Below, in pieces: positions 1-5,996 of a DNA stretch of 7,809 nt. Both the position numbers and the translations under genes were made by a program. Below the pieces are notes generated by a model. It ran no database searches. It saw only the letters and a program-made list of their open reading frames with translations, and was not told the DNA's origin. Numbering within the stretch: position 1 is the stretch's first letter; each line of letters begins with the position of its first letter. The stretch is from CADCTB01 sp036269435 (GTDB taxonomy: Bacteria > Actinomycetota > Acidimicrobiia > Acidimicrobiales > AC-14): the NCBI GenBank assembly GCA_036269435.1, contig DATASA010000162.1, positions 1-7,809 of the forward strand. The letters run 5' to 3'.

Positions 1-89
1 CCGCTGCTGCATGCGGCGGTCAGGAGCAGGAGAAGCAGGACGACGGCCGCTGCCGGGCCGTTGGTCCGCGGCCGGTGCGGGGTGTTCAC
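1..89 (-). CDS. Putative lipoprotein, N-terminal fragment (runs off the left edge)
   Basis: A GTG start at 89 reads leftwards without a stop to the window edge, giving 29 residues of an exported protein. The fragment has the three parts of a lipoprotein signal peptide: a basic N-region with H5, R6 and R8, a leucine-rich hydrophobic core (about residues 13-23, including six consecutive Leu), and the lipobox LTAAC with Cys27, followed by Ser-Ser-Gly. In this family the Cys is lipidated and becomes the N-terminus of a protein anchored to the outer face of the cytoplasmic membrane. It lies 22 bp after the trpS stop on the same strand, so it may be co-transcribed. No Shine-Dalgarno site precedes the GTG, but a TATCCT box lies 6 nt upstream. 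The mature domain is outside the window, so the function is unknown. The signal peptide is convincing despite the short fragment. Confidence 0.72.
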   Translation of the reverse strand, partial: MNTPHRPRTNGPAAAVVLLLLLLTAACSS

Positions 90-95
90 GGCGAC

Positions 96-101
96 AGGAT
101 A
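96..101 (-). promoter_or_regulatory. Candidate -10 box (TATCCT) of a leaderless lipoprotein transcript
   Basis: On the minus strand TATCCT ends 6 nt before the GTG at 89, matching the TANNNT-plus-short-spacer layout of leaderless actinobacterial genes. No -35 hexamer is seen at the right distance: a TTGACC lies only 8 nt further upstream, too close to pair with it. The box falls in the 22-bp gap after trpS, so it would allow transcription independent of trpS. Confidence 0.35.
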
Positions 102-111
102 GGCGGCGGGG

Positions 112-1098
112 TCAACCCCGTGGAAGCAAACCGATCGCGTCGCGGGCCCGGTTGAGCGTCGTCGACGCCACCGCCTGGGCCTTGTCCGCACCGGTGGCGA
201 GGGCAGCCCGGACCGCGGCGGGGTCGGCGGACAGCTCGGCGTAGCGTTCGCGGATGGGCCGCAGCAGCTCGATCACCGCCTCGGCCGTGTCCGCCTTGAG
301 CGGCCCGTACTGCGAGTAGCGGCCGGCGAGCTCCGCCGGCTGGCCACAGGTGGCGGCGGCGAGGATGGAGACGAGGTTGGACACGCCCGGCTTGGACTCG
401 GGGTCGAACGCCACCTCGGTGCCGGTGTCGGTGACCGCCCGCTTGAACTTGCGCTCGATGGTGGCGGGGTCGTCGAGCACGAGGACCGTGCCCTGGGGCG
501 ACTCGGCCGACTTGGACATCTTGGCCGCCGGCCTCTGCAGGTCCATGACCCGGGCGCCGACCTTGGGCAGCGAGGCCTCGGGGACGACGAACGTGTCGCC
601 GTAGCGGTGGTTGAACCGCACGGCGAGGTCACGGCACAGCTCGAGGTGCTGGCGCTGGTCCTCGCCGACGGGAACCCGGTCGGCGTCGTAGAGGAGGATG
701 TCCGCGGCCTGGAGCACCGGGTAGGTGAACAGCGCGACACGGGCCGACTCGAAGCCGTCGCGAGCCTTTTCCTTGAACTGGGTCATCCGTCCCAGCTCGC
801 CCATGCTGGCCACGCCTTCGAGGATCCAGGTCAGCTCGGCGTGCTCGTGCACGTGGCTCTGGACGAACAGGGTGCACACGTCGGGATCGAGCCCGGCGGC
901 GACCAGGAGCAGGACCGTCTCCAGTGTCTTGGTCCGCAGCTCGGTCGGGTCCCGGGGCACGGTGAGGGCGTGGAGGTCGACGACGAGGAAGTACGCGTCC
1001 TGGGCGTGCTGGTCGTCGACCCACTGGCGGATCGCACCCAGGTAGTTGCCGAGGTGGATGTCGCCGGTGGGCTGGATGCCGGACAGGACGCGGGCCAT
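112..1098 (-). CDS. trpS: Tryptophanyl-tRNA synthetase
   Basis: Charges tRNA-Trp with tryptophan using ATP in the cytoplasm (class Ic aminoacyl-tRNA synthetase). The 328-residue product has the usual bacterial TrpRS length. The Rossmann-fold signature PTGDIHLGNYLGA is at residues 10-22, with HLGN (15-18) as the HIGH motif, and the class I loop KMSKS is at 193-197. Other family blocks are FTYPVLQAADILLY (124-137) and VGEDQRQHLEL (144-154), which contact tryptophan and ATP. The ATG at 1098 was chosen because the protein starts MARVLSGIQPTG, as TrpRS proteins do; the frame stays open far upstream, but only as an antisense read of scpA. No Shine-Dalgarno site precedes the ATG, and TACTCT lies 7 nt upstream, suggesting a leaderless mRNA. 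The gene is divergent from scpA across 54 bp. No attenuator or T-box fits in the short leader. Confidence 0.97.
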   Translation of the reverse strand: MARVLSGIQPTGDIHLGNYLGAIRQWVDDQHAQDAYFLVVDLHALTVPRDPTELRTKTLETVLLLVAAGLDPDVCTLFVQSHVHEHAELTWILEGVASMGELGRMTQFKEKARDGFESARVALFTYPVLQAADILLYDADRVPVGEDQRQHLELCRDLAVRFNHRYGDTFVVPEASLPKVGARVMDLQRPAAKMSKSAESPQGTVLVLDDPATIERKFKRAVTDTGTEVAFDPESKPGVSNLVSILAAATCGQPAELAGRYSQYGPLKADTAEAVIELLRPIRERYAELSADPAAVRAALATGADKAQAVASTTLNRARDAIGLLPRG

Positions 1099-1105
1099 GG
1101 GCTGC

Positions 1106-1111
1106 AGAGTA
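1106..1111 (-). promoter_or_regulatory. Candidate -10 box (TACTCT) for leaderless trpS
   Basis: On the minus strand TACTCT is followed by 7 nt (GCAGCCC) and then the trpS ATG, with no purine-rich ribosome-binding site between. A weak -35 candidate, CCGACC (plus-strand positions 1128-1133), lies 16 nt upstream. The spacing puts the transcription start at or within a few bases of the ATG. Confidence 0.5.
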
Positions 1112-1137
1112 TGCGGGGTGCGGCGACGGTCGGCCGG

Positions 1138-1143
1138 TATTGT
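1138..1143 (+). promoter_or_regulatory. Candidate -10 box (TATTGT) for the scpA operon
   Basis: TATTGT matches the -10 consensus TATAAT at four of six positions and ends 9 nt before the scpA ATG. The intervening bases are C-rich with no Shine-Dalgarno site. No good -35 hexamer is seen 16-18 nt upstream. This is the natural position for the main promoter of the plus-strand operon, since the upstream gene is divergent. Confidence 0.5.
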
Positions 1144-1152
1144 TCGACCCCG

Positions 1153-1926
1153 ATGTCCTACGCGGTCCAGACCGGGGTGTTCGACGGTCCGTTCGACCTG
1201 TTGCTCCATCTCATCCTGCGCGACGAGGTCGACCTCTACGAGGTGTCGCTGAGCACGATCGTCGACGGGTTCCTCGCCCACCTCGACCATCTCGGCACGC
1301 TGGACCTGGACGTGACGACGGAGTTCCTCGTGATCGCCGCCACCCTGGTCGACCTGAAGGCCCGGCGCCTGCTGCCCGGCCCCGTCGACGTGGAGGTCGA
1401 CGAGGAGCTGGCGCTCTACGACCAGCGCGACCTGCTGCTCGCCCGCCTGATCGAGGCCAAGACGTTCCGTGACGCCGGCGCCGCGCTGGAGCGCCTGGCC
1501 GCGTCGGCGAGCCGGTCGCTGCCCCGGACCGCGGGCCTGGAGGAGCGCTTCCTGGCCCTCGCGCCGGACCTGCTGGCCGGGGTGACGCCGGCGGACGTCC
1601 ACGCCGCCTGGCTGCGGGTCACGGCGCCGGTGCCGGTGCCCCGGGTGGTGCTCGACCACGTGGCCCCCGTACGGGTCAGCGTGGGCGAGGCGGTCGAGGA
1701 CCTGCTCACGTTCCTGCCCGAAGCCGGTCGAGTCACGTTCCGCCGGTTGACGGAGGGCATCACCGACCGCATGGAGGTGATCGTCCGGTTCCTGGCCGTG
1801 CTCGAGCTGTTCAAGCAGGGCCTGGTCGACCTGGACCAGACCGTCACCTTCGGCGATCTCGAGGTGTGTTGGGTGGCGGCCGCCGAGCGCAACGCCTTCG
1901 CCGGAGTCGACTCCTACGATGGCTGA
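1153..1926 (+). CDS. scpA: Segregation and condensation protein A (kleisin)
   Basis: ScpA is the kleisin subunit that bridges the heads of the SMC dimer and binds ScpB, forming the condensin complex that compacts and separates the bacterial chromosome. The 257-residue product is of normal length. The N-terminal signature FDGPFDLLLHLI is at residues 10-21, followed by the helical block LVIAATLVDLKARRLLP (about 59-75) typical of the SMC-binding N-domain. A variable, charged middle links to the C-terminal winged-helix domain (about 190-245), seen in RMEVIVRFLAVLELFKQG followed by the strand around FGDLEV. The ATG at 1153 gives the standard ScpA start; further upstream the frame only reads antisense through trpS. 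The start has no Shine-Dalgarno site and a TATTGT box 9 nt upstream. It is the first gene of the plus-strand operon and is followed after 83 nt by its partner scpB. No parA precedes it, unlike the arrangement in mycobacteria. Confidence 0.95.
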   Translation: MSYAVQTGVFDGPFDLLLHLILRDEVDLYEVSLSTIVDGFLAHLDHLGTLDLDVTTEFLVIAATLVDLKARRLLPGPVDVEVDEELALYDQRDLLLARLIEAKTFRDAGAALERLAASASRSLPRTAGLEERFLALAPDLLAGVTPADVHAAWLRVTAPVPVPRVVLDHVAPVRVSVGEAVEDLLTFLPEAGRVTFRRLTEGITDRMEVIVRFLAVLELFKQGLVDLDQTVTFGDLEVCWVAAAERNAFAGVDSYDG

Positions 1927-2009
1927 GCGTCGCAAGTACATCCGAACTGGTGACACGGGATGTCGGATATCGCACTGGGTGACCCCGGTTGGCGGGGGTG
2001 GGGACCGCC
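1927..2009 (+). other. scpA-scpB intergenic gap with weak inverted repeats
   Basis: This 83-nt gap is the longest in the operon. It contains ATCCGA (1941-1946) and TCGGAT (1964-1969), an inverted repeat with a long loop, and an overlapping alternative pair ACATCC/GGATGT, so two mutually exclusive weak foldings are possible. A GATATC palindrome follows. No clear promoter or terminator is present. A 32-codon frame (1919-2017) starts at an ATG overlapping the end of scpA and ends just inside scpB; it is probably chance. Confidence 0.3.
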
Positions 2010-2576
2010 GTGGCTAGCGAGGCGGCGCGCGCCGCCGAGGCCATCCTGATGGTGGCCGACGCACCCGTGGAGCCGCAGCTGCTGGGGCAGCTCCTGGAGG
2101 TCAGCCCGGCCCGGGTCGACGAGCTGTGCGAGGAGTTGGCCGCGGCCTACGTGGCCGAGGACCGGGGATTCATGCTGGCCCGGGTGGCGGGCGGTTGGCG
2201 TTTCCAGAGCCACCCGGACCTCGCCGCCTACGTCGAACGCTTCGTCCTGGACGGCCAACCGGCCCGGCTGTCGCCTGCGGCCCTGGAGACGCTGGCCATC
2301 GTGGCCTACAAGCAACCCGTCTCCCGGGCCCAGATGGCGGTCATCCGGGGCGTGAACGTGGACGCCGTGGTCCGGACTCTGTCGCAGCGGGGATACGTCG
2401 AAGAGGTCGGCCGGGACCCCGGGCCGGGCCAGGCGATCCTGTACGGGACCAGCCGGCTGTTCCTCGAGCGCTTGGGCGTCGACTCCCTGGCCGACCTGCC
2501 GCCGTTGGGGGACTTCGTCCCGAGCGCCGAGGTGGTCGAGGCGTTGGAGCGGGGGCTCGGCGCCGACGAGGCGTGA
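2010..2576 (+). CDS. scpB: Segregation and condensation protein B
   Basis: ScpB is a dimeric winged-helix protein that binds the middle of ScpA and stabilises the SMC-kleisin ring. The product is 188 residues from the chosen start. The N-terminal winged helix covers about residues 5-80 (AEAILMVADAPVEP at 9-22 is the usual opening) and the second about 87-160, with LSPAALETLAIVAYKQPVSR (87-106) and RGVNVDAVVRTLSQRGYVEE (113-132) being the most conserved ScpB blocks, then the YGTS...FLERLG segment (145-156). The GTG at 2010 is preferred because GGGGA at 2000-2004 lies 5 nt upstream and the product then starts close to the conserved domain. In-frame GTG 1998 and TTG 1989 are alternatives that would add 4 or 7 residues. 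The stop overlaps the rluB start as GTGA. Confidence 0.94.
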   Translation: MASEAARAAEAILMVADAPVEPQLLGQLLEVSPARVDELCEELAAAYVAEDRGFMLARVAGGWRFQSHPDLAAYVERFVLDGQPARLSPAALETLAIVAYKQPVSRAQMAVIRGVNVDAVVRTLSQRGYVEEVGRDPGPGQAILYGTSRLFLERLGVDSLADLPPLGDFVPSAEVVEALERGLGADEA

Positions 2577-3310
2577 CCCGCGAGCCGGATGGCATCCGCC
2601 TGCAGAAGGTGCTCGCCGCCGCGGGGCTGGGCAGCCGGCGGGCCTGCGAGATCATGATCGAGGACGGTCGGGCGACCGTGAACGGCGAGGTCGCGGTGCT
2701 CGGTCGCCGGGTCGACCCGGAGACCGACCGGATCGAGGTCGACGGGCTGCGGGTCCCGGTCCGGGCCGGGCTGGTCACCTACCTGCTGAACAAGCCGCGA
2801 GGGGTGGTCACGACGGCGTCGGATCCCCATGGCCGGCCGACCGTGGTGCAGCTCGTGCCGCAGGAGCCCCGTGTGTTCCCGGTCGGGCGGCTCGACACCG
2901 ACACCGAGGGGCTGCTCCTGCTCACCAACGACGGTGACCTGGCCCACCGCCTGACCCACCCGTCGTTCGGCGTCGACAAGGAGTACCTGGCCGAGATCGA
3001 CGGCGACCCCACGCCGGCCGATCTGCGCCGGCTGCGACAGGGCGTCGAGCTCGACGACGGGATGACCGCGCCGGCCAGGGCGTCGGTCAGCGGGCCCGGC
3101 CTGTTGCGGCTGGTCATCCACGAGGGGCGCAACCGCCAGGTCCGGCGCATGTGCGAGGCCATCGGCCATCCGGTACGCCGGCTGGTGCGCACCCGGATCG
3201 GCCCGCTCGCCGACCGGAGGCTCAAGCCGGGGGAGTGGCGGATCCTGGACCTCGACGAGGTCCGCGCCCTCGAAGGGGCGGCCACGCCCCGCACTACATT
3301 CGACGCGTGA
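2573..3310 (+). CDS. rluB: 23S rRNA pseudouridine synthase, RluB/RsuA family
   Basis: Converts specific uridines to pseudouridine in rRNA; RluB acts on helix 89 of 23S rRNA near the peptidyl transferase centre. The 245-residue protein begins with an S4 RNA-binding domain (about 8-62, with LQKVLAAAGLGSRRACE and GRATVNGE) and continues into the RsuA-type catalytic domain. The catalytic motif is GRLDTDTEGLLLLTNDGDL (105-123), in which Asp108 is the expected nucleophile. Other family blocks are LLNKPRGVVTT (71-81), DKEYLAE (135-141) and EGRNRQVRRM (184-193). The GTG at 2573 overlaps the scpB stop by 4 nt and gives only about six residues before the S4 domain. No convincing Shine-Dalgarno site is seen, so translation probably depends on coupling to scpB. 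RsuA and RluE/F relatives share these motifs; the scpAB context favours RluB. Confidence 0.93.
   Translation: MTREPDGIRLQKVLAAAGLGSRRACEIMIEDGRATVNGEVAVLGRRVDPETDRIEVDGLRVPVRAGLVTYLLNKPRGVVTTASDPHGRPTVVQLVPQEPRVFPVGRLDTDTEGLLLLTNDGDLAHRLTHPSFGVDKEYLAEIDGDPTPADLRRLRQGVELDDGMTAPARASVSGPGLLRLVIHEGRNRQVRRMCEAIGHPVRRLVRTRIGPLADRRLKPGEWRILDLDEVRALEGAATPRTTFDA
3275..3290 (+). promoter_or_regulatory. Perfect GC hairpin upstream of aroH
   Basis: GGGGCG, the loop GCCA and CGCCCC form a perfect 6-bp stem with a 4-nt loop, inside the last codons of rluB and 16 nt before the aroH GTG. No run of T follows, so it is not a standard intrinsic terminator. It might pause the polymerase, block an RNase or shape access to the aroH start. 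It could also be chance in a GC-rich region. Confidence 0.35.
3295..3300 (+). promoter_or_regulatory. Candidate internal -10 box (TACATT) for leaderless aroH
   Basis: TACATT ends 6 nt before the aroH GTG in a locally AT-richer patch within otherwise very GC-rich DNA, and no Shine-Dalgarno site precedes that GTG. The layout fits an internal promoter producing a leaderless aroH-tyrA-aroA transcript. No clear -35 hexamer is visible. The patch also encodes the C-terminal Thr-Thr-Phe of RluB. Confidence 0.35.
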
Positions 3311-3675
3311 CCGCCGCCGTACGCGCCCTGCGAGGGGCGACCACCGTCGACGTGGACACGTCCGAGCAGATCCACGAGCGGGTCGGCGTGCTGATAAAGG
3401 AGATGCTGGCCCGCAACGGCGTCGACAAGGATGACCTGATCAGCGTCATCATCACCGCCACCGAGGACGTGACGTCGATGTTCCCGGCCGCTGCGGCCCG
3501 GGCCGTCGGCCTGGGCGACGTCCCCCTCCTGTGCGCCCGGGAGCTGACCATCGACGGGGCCACGCCTCGCTGCATCCGCGTCCTGATGCACCTGACCACC
3601 GAGCGCGCCCGGTCCGAGCTGCGCCACGTCTACCTGGCCGGTGCCGAAGGCCTGCGCGATGACCTGCCGGCCTGA
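3307..3675 (+). CDS. aroH: Chorismate mutase, AroH type
   Basis: Catalyses the rearrangement of chorismate to prephenate, the committed step to tyrosine and phenylalanine. The 122-residue protein matches the AroH (trimeric, pseudo-alpha/beta-barrel) family, about 127 residues in Bacillus subtilis, and not the all-helical AroQ type. Active-site residues align with the B. subtilis enzyme by motif: RGATTV at 9-14 (Arg9 for Arg7), CARE at 76-79 (Cys76 and Glu79 for Cys75 and Glu78), CIRV at 89-92 (Arg91 for Arg90) and RHVYL at 106-110 (Tyr109 for Tyr108), with Arg117 near the C-terminus. The GTG at 3307 overlaps the rluB stop as GTGA and places RGATTV at the expected distance from the N-terminus. 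Product and next enzyme are paired, since tyrA follows after 12 nt. No separate regulatory domain is present. Confidence 0.95.
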   Translation: MTAAVRALRGATTVDVDTSEQIHERVGVLIKEMLARNGVDKDDLISVIITATEDVTSMFPAAAARAVGLGDVPLLCARELTIDGATPRCIRVLMHLTTERARSELRHVYLAGAEGLRDDLPA

Positions 3676-3687
3676 CCCCCGCTCCCG

Positions 3688-4743
3688 GTGAGCCGGCGCG
3701 CCGTGGTGGTGGGTACGGGCCTGATCGGTGGGTCGCTCGGACTGGCGTTGCGCCGGCAGGGCTGGCACGTGACCGGTCGCGACCTCGACTCGGCTCGCGC
3801 CGACCGGGCCCTGGCGCTGGGCGCCCTCGACGCCGTCGGCCGCGACCCTGCGGCGGAGCTCACCTTCGTCTGCACGCCGGTCTCGTCGATCGCCGGCGAG
3901 GCTCGGGCCGCGCTGGGCGAGGGTGGCGTGGTGACCGACGTGGGCGGAGTGAAGGGCCCGGTGGTCGCCGCGGTCGACCACCGCTGCTACGTCGGCGGCC
4001 ACCCCATGGCCGGCTCCGAACAGGAGGGGGTCGACGGTGCCGACGCCGGCCTGTTCGACGGGGCCACCTGGGTGCTCACCCCCACGGTCGACACCGACCC
4101 CGACGCGTACGCGCTCGTCCAGTCCGTCATCACCTCCCTGGGCGCGGACGTGGTGGCCCTGTCGCCGGAACGCCACGACGAACTGGTGGCCACCGTGTCG
4201 CACGTGCCCCACCTCACCGCGGCCACGCTCATGGCGCTGGCCGCCGAGGGCGCCGACGAGCACGCCGCCGTCCTGCGCCTCGCCGCCGGTGGCTTCCGCG
4301 ACATGACCAGGGTCGCCGCGGGTCATCCCGGGATCTGGCCGGACATCTGCGCCGAGAACCGCGACGCGATCGTGGAGACGATGGACCGCCTCGTCGCCGC
4401 CCTCTCCGAGATGCGCGAGTTCGTGGCCACCGGCGACCGGGCCGGGCTCCTCACCGCGCTGGACCGGGCTCGCGCCGCCCGGGTCAGCCTGCCGGCGCGC
4501 GCCCCGCAGCCCGAGCACCTGGTCGAGATCCGCGTGCCCGTTCCGGACCGCCCCGGCGTACTGGCCGAGGTCACCACCCTGCTCGGCGAGCTCGGGGTCA
4601 ACATCGAGGACCTCGAGATCGCCCACTCCGCCGAGGGCCCGCGCGGGGTCATCGTCCTCGTGGTCGAGGACACCGCGGCGGACGACGCCCGCAAGGCCCT
4701 CGTCGCCCGGGCGTTCCACCCGTCGCTGCGGAGGCTCTCGTGA
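3688..4743 (+). CDS. tyrA: Prephenate dehydrogenase with C-terminal ACT domain
   Basis: Oxidatively decarboxylates prephenate (or arogenate) with NAD(P)+ on the way to tyrosine. The 351-residue protein opens with a Rossmann fold: VVVGTGLIGGSLGLAL at 6-21 contains GxGxxG (Gly9, Gly11, Gly14). The family motifs GGHPMAGSE (103-111) and SHVPHLTA (171-178) supply the substrate-binding and catalytic histidines. The helical dimerisation region includes GGFRDMTRVA (201-210) and WPDICAENRD (217-226). Residues about 277-350 form an ACT domain, with VPDRPGVLAEVTTLLGELGV (285-304) as its ligand-binding loop and helix, suggesting allosteric feedback by an aromatic amino acid. The GTG at 3688 lies just before the dinucleotide-binding strand. 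No Shine-Dalgarno site is visible in the C-rich 12-nt gap, so coupling to aroH is likely. The stop overlaps the aroA start. Cofactor and prephenate-versus-arogenate preference cannot be read from sequence. Confidence 0.95.
   Translation: MSRRAVVVGTGLIGGSLGLALRRQGWHVTGRDLDSARADRALALGALDAVGRDPAAELTFVCTPVSSIAGEARAALGEGGVVTDVGGVKGPVVAAVDHRCYVGGHPMAGSEQEGVDGADAGLFDGATWVLTPTVDTDPDAYALVQSVITSLGADVVALSPERHDELVATVSHVPHLTAATLMALAAEGADEHAAVLRLAAGGFRDMTRVAAGHPGIWPDICAENRDAIVETMDRLVAALSEMREFVATGDRAGLLTALDRARAARVSLPARAPQPEHLVEIRVPVPDRPGVLAEVTTLLGELGVNIEDLEIAHSAEGPRGVIVLVVEDTAADDARKALVARAFHPSLRRLS
4730..4734 (+). promoter_or_regulatory. Strong ribosome-binding site of aroA
   Basis: GGAGG lies 5 nt before the aroA GTG at 4740, inside the last codons of tyrA. 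It is the clearest Shine-Dalgarno sequence in the window and fixes the aroA start. aroA may therefore be translated more strongly than its neighbours, which mostly lack such a site. Confidence 0.8.
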
Positions 4744-5996
4744 CCTCGTTCACGGTCCACGGCGGCCGGCCGCTGCGGGGGCGGATCACCGTGCCGGGTG
4801 ACAAGTCGATCTCCCACCGGGCCCTGCTCCTCGCCGCTCTGGCCGAGGGGACGTCGGTCGTGCGCGGCCTGTCCGACGGCGACGACGTGGCTCGCACCAG
4901 GGCCGCGGTCGGCGCCCTCGGGGCCGGCTTCGACGGCGAGAAGATCACCGGCGGCCGCGACCGCCTCCACGAACCGGACGACGTCCTGGACATGGGCAAT
5001 TCGGGCACGGGCATCCGCCTGCTGGCCGGGCTGTGCGCGGGCCTGCCCTGGCTCACCGTGCTCACCGGCGACGGGTCGGTCCGCCGCCGGCCGATGTCGC
5101 GCGTCACCGAGCCGTTGCGGCTGATGGGCGCGACGGTCGACGGGCGTGACGGGGGCCGGCTGCCGCCGCTGGCCGTGCGCGGCGGCGGCCTCCGGGGGAT
5201 CGACTACGACCTGCCGGTCCCGAGCGCCCAGGTGAAGTCGGCCGTGCTGCTGGCCGGGCTGTCGGCAACGGGCGAGACGGTGGTGCACCAGCCGGTGGTC
5301 ACCCGGGCCCACACCGAGGAGATGCTGGCCGCGTGCGGCGCCGACGTCGAGGTCAGCGACGATGGACTCGTCGTCCGGCTGCGTCCGTCGGAGCTGCGGC
5401 CGTTCGAGCTCGACGTCCCCGGCGACCCTTCCCAGGCCGCGTTCTGGGTGGTCGCCGCCTGCATCACCCCGGGCAGCGACGTGACCGTCGACGACGTCTA
5501 CCTCGGTCCGGCCCGTGACGGCTTCGTCCACGTCCTGCAACGGATGGGCGCCGACGTGGAGCAGGTCGGCCCGCGCACCATCCGCGCCCGGTACGGACCG
5601 TTGCACGGCACGGACGTGTGGCCCGAGCAGGTGGCCGCCATCATCGACGAGATCCCGGTCCTCGCCGTGGCCGCGGCCTTGGCCGAGGGCGACAGCCTGT
5701 TCTGGGAGGTGGGCGAGCTCCGGGTCAAGGAGAGCGACCGCGTCGCCACGATCATCTCTGAGCTGAGTGCGCTCGGCGCCCGGGTGGGCCCCGGCGACGG
5801 GGAGGGACTGTGGGTCAGCGGCGGCGGCACGCTCCGGGGCGCGCCAGTTCGCTCGCACTGGGACCACCGCATCGCCATGGCCCTTGCCGTCGCCGGGCTG
5901 GCGGCCGAGGGGACCACCGAGATCGACGGCTGGGAGGCCGTCGCCACCAGCTACCCCGGCTTCGAGTACGACCTGGAGCGGCTGTGCGGGTCGTAG
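4740..5996 (+). CDS. aroA: EPSP synthase (3-phosphoshikimate 1-carboxyvinyltransferase)
   Basis: Transfers the enolpyruvyl group of PEP to shikimate-3-phosphate, the sixth step of the shikimate pathway, giving EPSP for chorismate. The 418-residue protein shows the two-domain EPSPS pattern: PGDKSISHRALLLAALAEG at 19-37 (Lys22 and Ser23 bind substrate), GNSGTGIRLL at 86-95, RRRPMSRVTEPL at 115-126, PSAQVKSAVLLAGL at 161-174, IIDEIPVLAVAAA at 301-313 (Asp303 expected catalytic), LRVKESDR at 327-334 and DHRIAMALAVAGLA at 375-388. Gly89 corresponds by motif to Gly96 of the E. coli enzyme, but the E. coli Pro101 position is Leu94, and the wording resembles class II-like enzymes of Gram-positives. 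A GGAGG site 5 nt upstream supports the GTG start, which overlaps the tyrA stop as GTGA. The end overlaps cmk by 13 nt. Confidence 0.96.
   Translation: MTSFTVHGGRPLRGRITVPGDKSISHRALLLAALAEGTSVVRGLSDGDDVARTRAAVGALGAGFDGEKITGGRDRLHEPDDVLDMGNSGTGIRLLAGLCAGLPWLTVLTGDGSVRRRPMSRVTEPLRLMGATVDGRDGGRLPPLAVRGGGLRGIDYDLPVPSAQVKSAVLLAGLSATGETVVHQPVVTRAHTEEMLAACGADVEVSDDGLVVRLRPSELRPFELDVPGDPSQAAFWVVAACITPGSDVTVDDVYLGPARDGFVHVLQRMGADVEQVGPRTIRARYGPLHGTDVWPEQVAAIIDEIPVLAVAAALAEGDSLFWEVGELRVKESDRVATIISELSALGARVGPGDGEGLWVSGGGTLRGAPVRSHWDHRIAMALAVAGLAAEGTTEIDGWEAVATSYPGFEYDLERLCGS
5975..5978 (+). promoter_or_regulatory. Ribosome-binding site of cmk
   Basis: GGAG lies 5 nt before the GTG at 5984, inside the aroA coding end. 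It supports the 13-nt aroA/cmk overlap. No other ATG, GTG or TTG codon between it and the P-loop would give an equally good start. Confidence 0.6.

Noticed and set aside
108..119. GGGGTCAACCCC inverted repeat at the trpS stop as a terminator
   Set aside because: The stem is only 4 bp and is not followed by a T run on the minus strand; the downstream gene begins within 20 bp.
607..1152. Upstream extension of the scpA frame across trpS on the plus strand
   Set aside because: The extra 182 codons are antisense to the strongly conserved trpS and resemble no ScpA N-terminus; the conserved start is at 1153.
1099..1956. Upstream extension of the trpS frame on the minus strand through all of scpA (about 286 extra codons)
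   Set aside because: It is antisense to scpA, has no recognisable domain, and stays open because stop codons are rare in GC-rich DNA. TrpRS starts at the ATG at 1098.
2779..4719. 646-codon open frame on the minus strand opposite rluB, aroH and tyrA
   Set aside because: It is low-complexity and rich in Gly, Asp, His, Gln and Arg with no motifs, while the plus strand holds three clear enzymes. It is a GC-bias shadow.
4323..5867. 514-codon open frame on the minus strand opposite tyrA and aroA
   Set aside because: Same reason: no domain, Arg/Pro/Ala-rich composition, and the plus strand is fully explained by tyrA and aroA.
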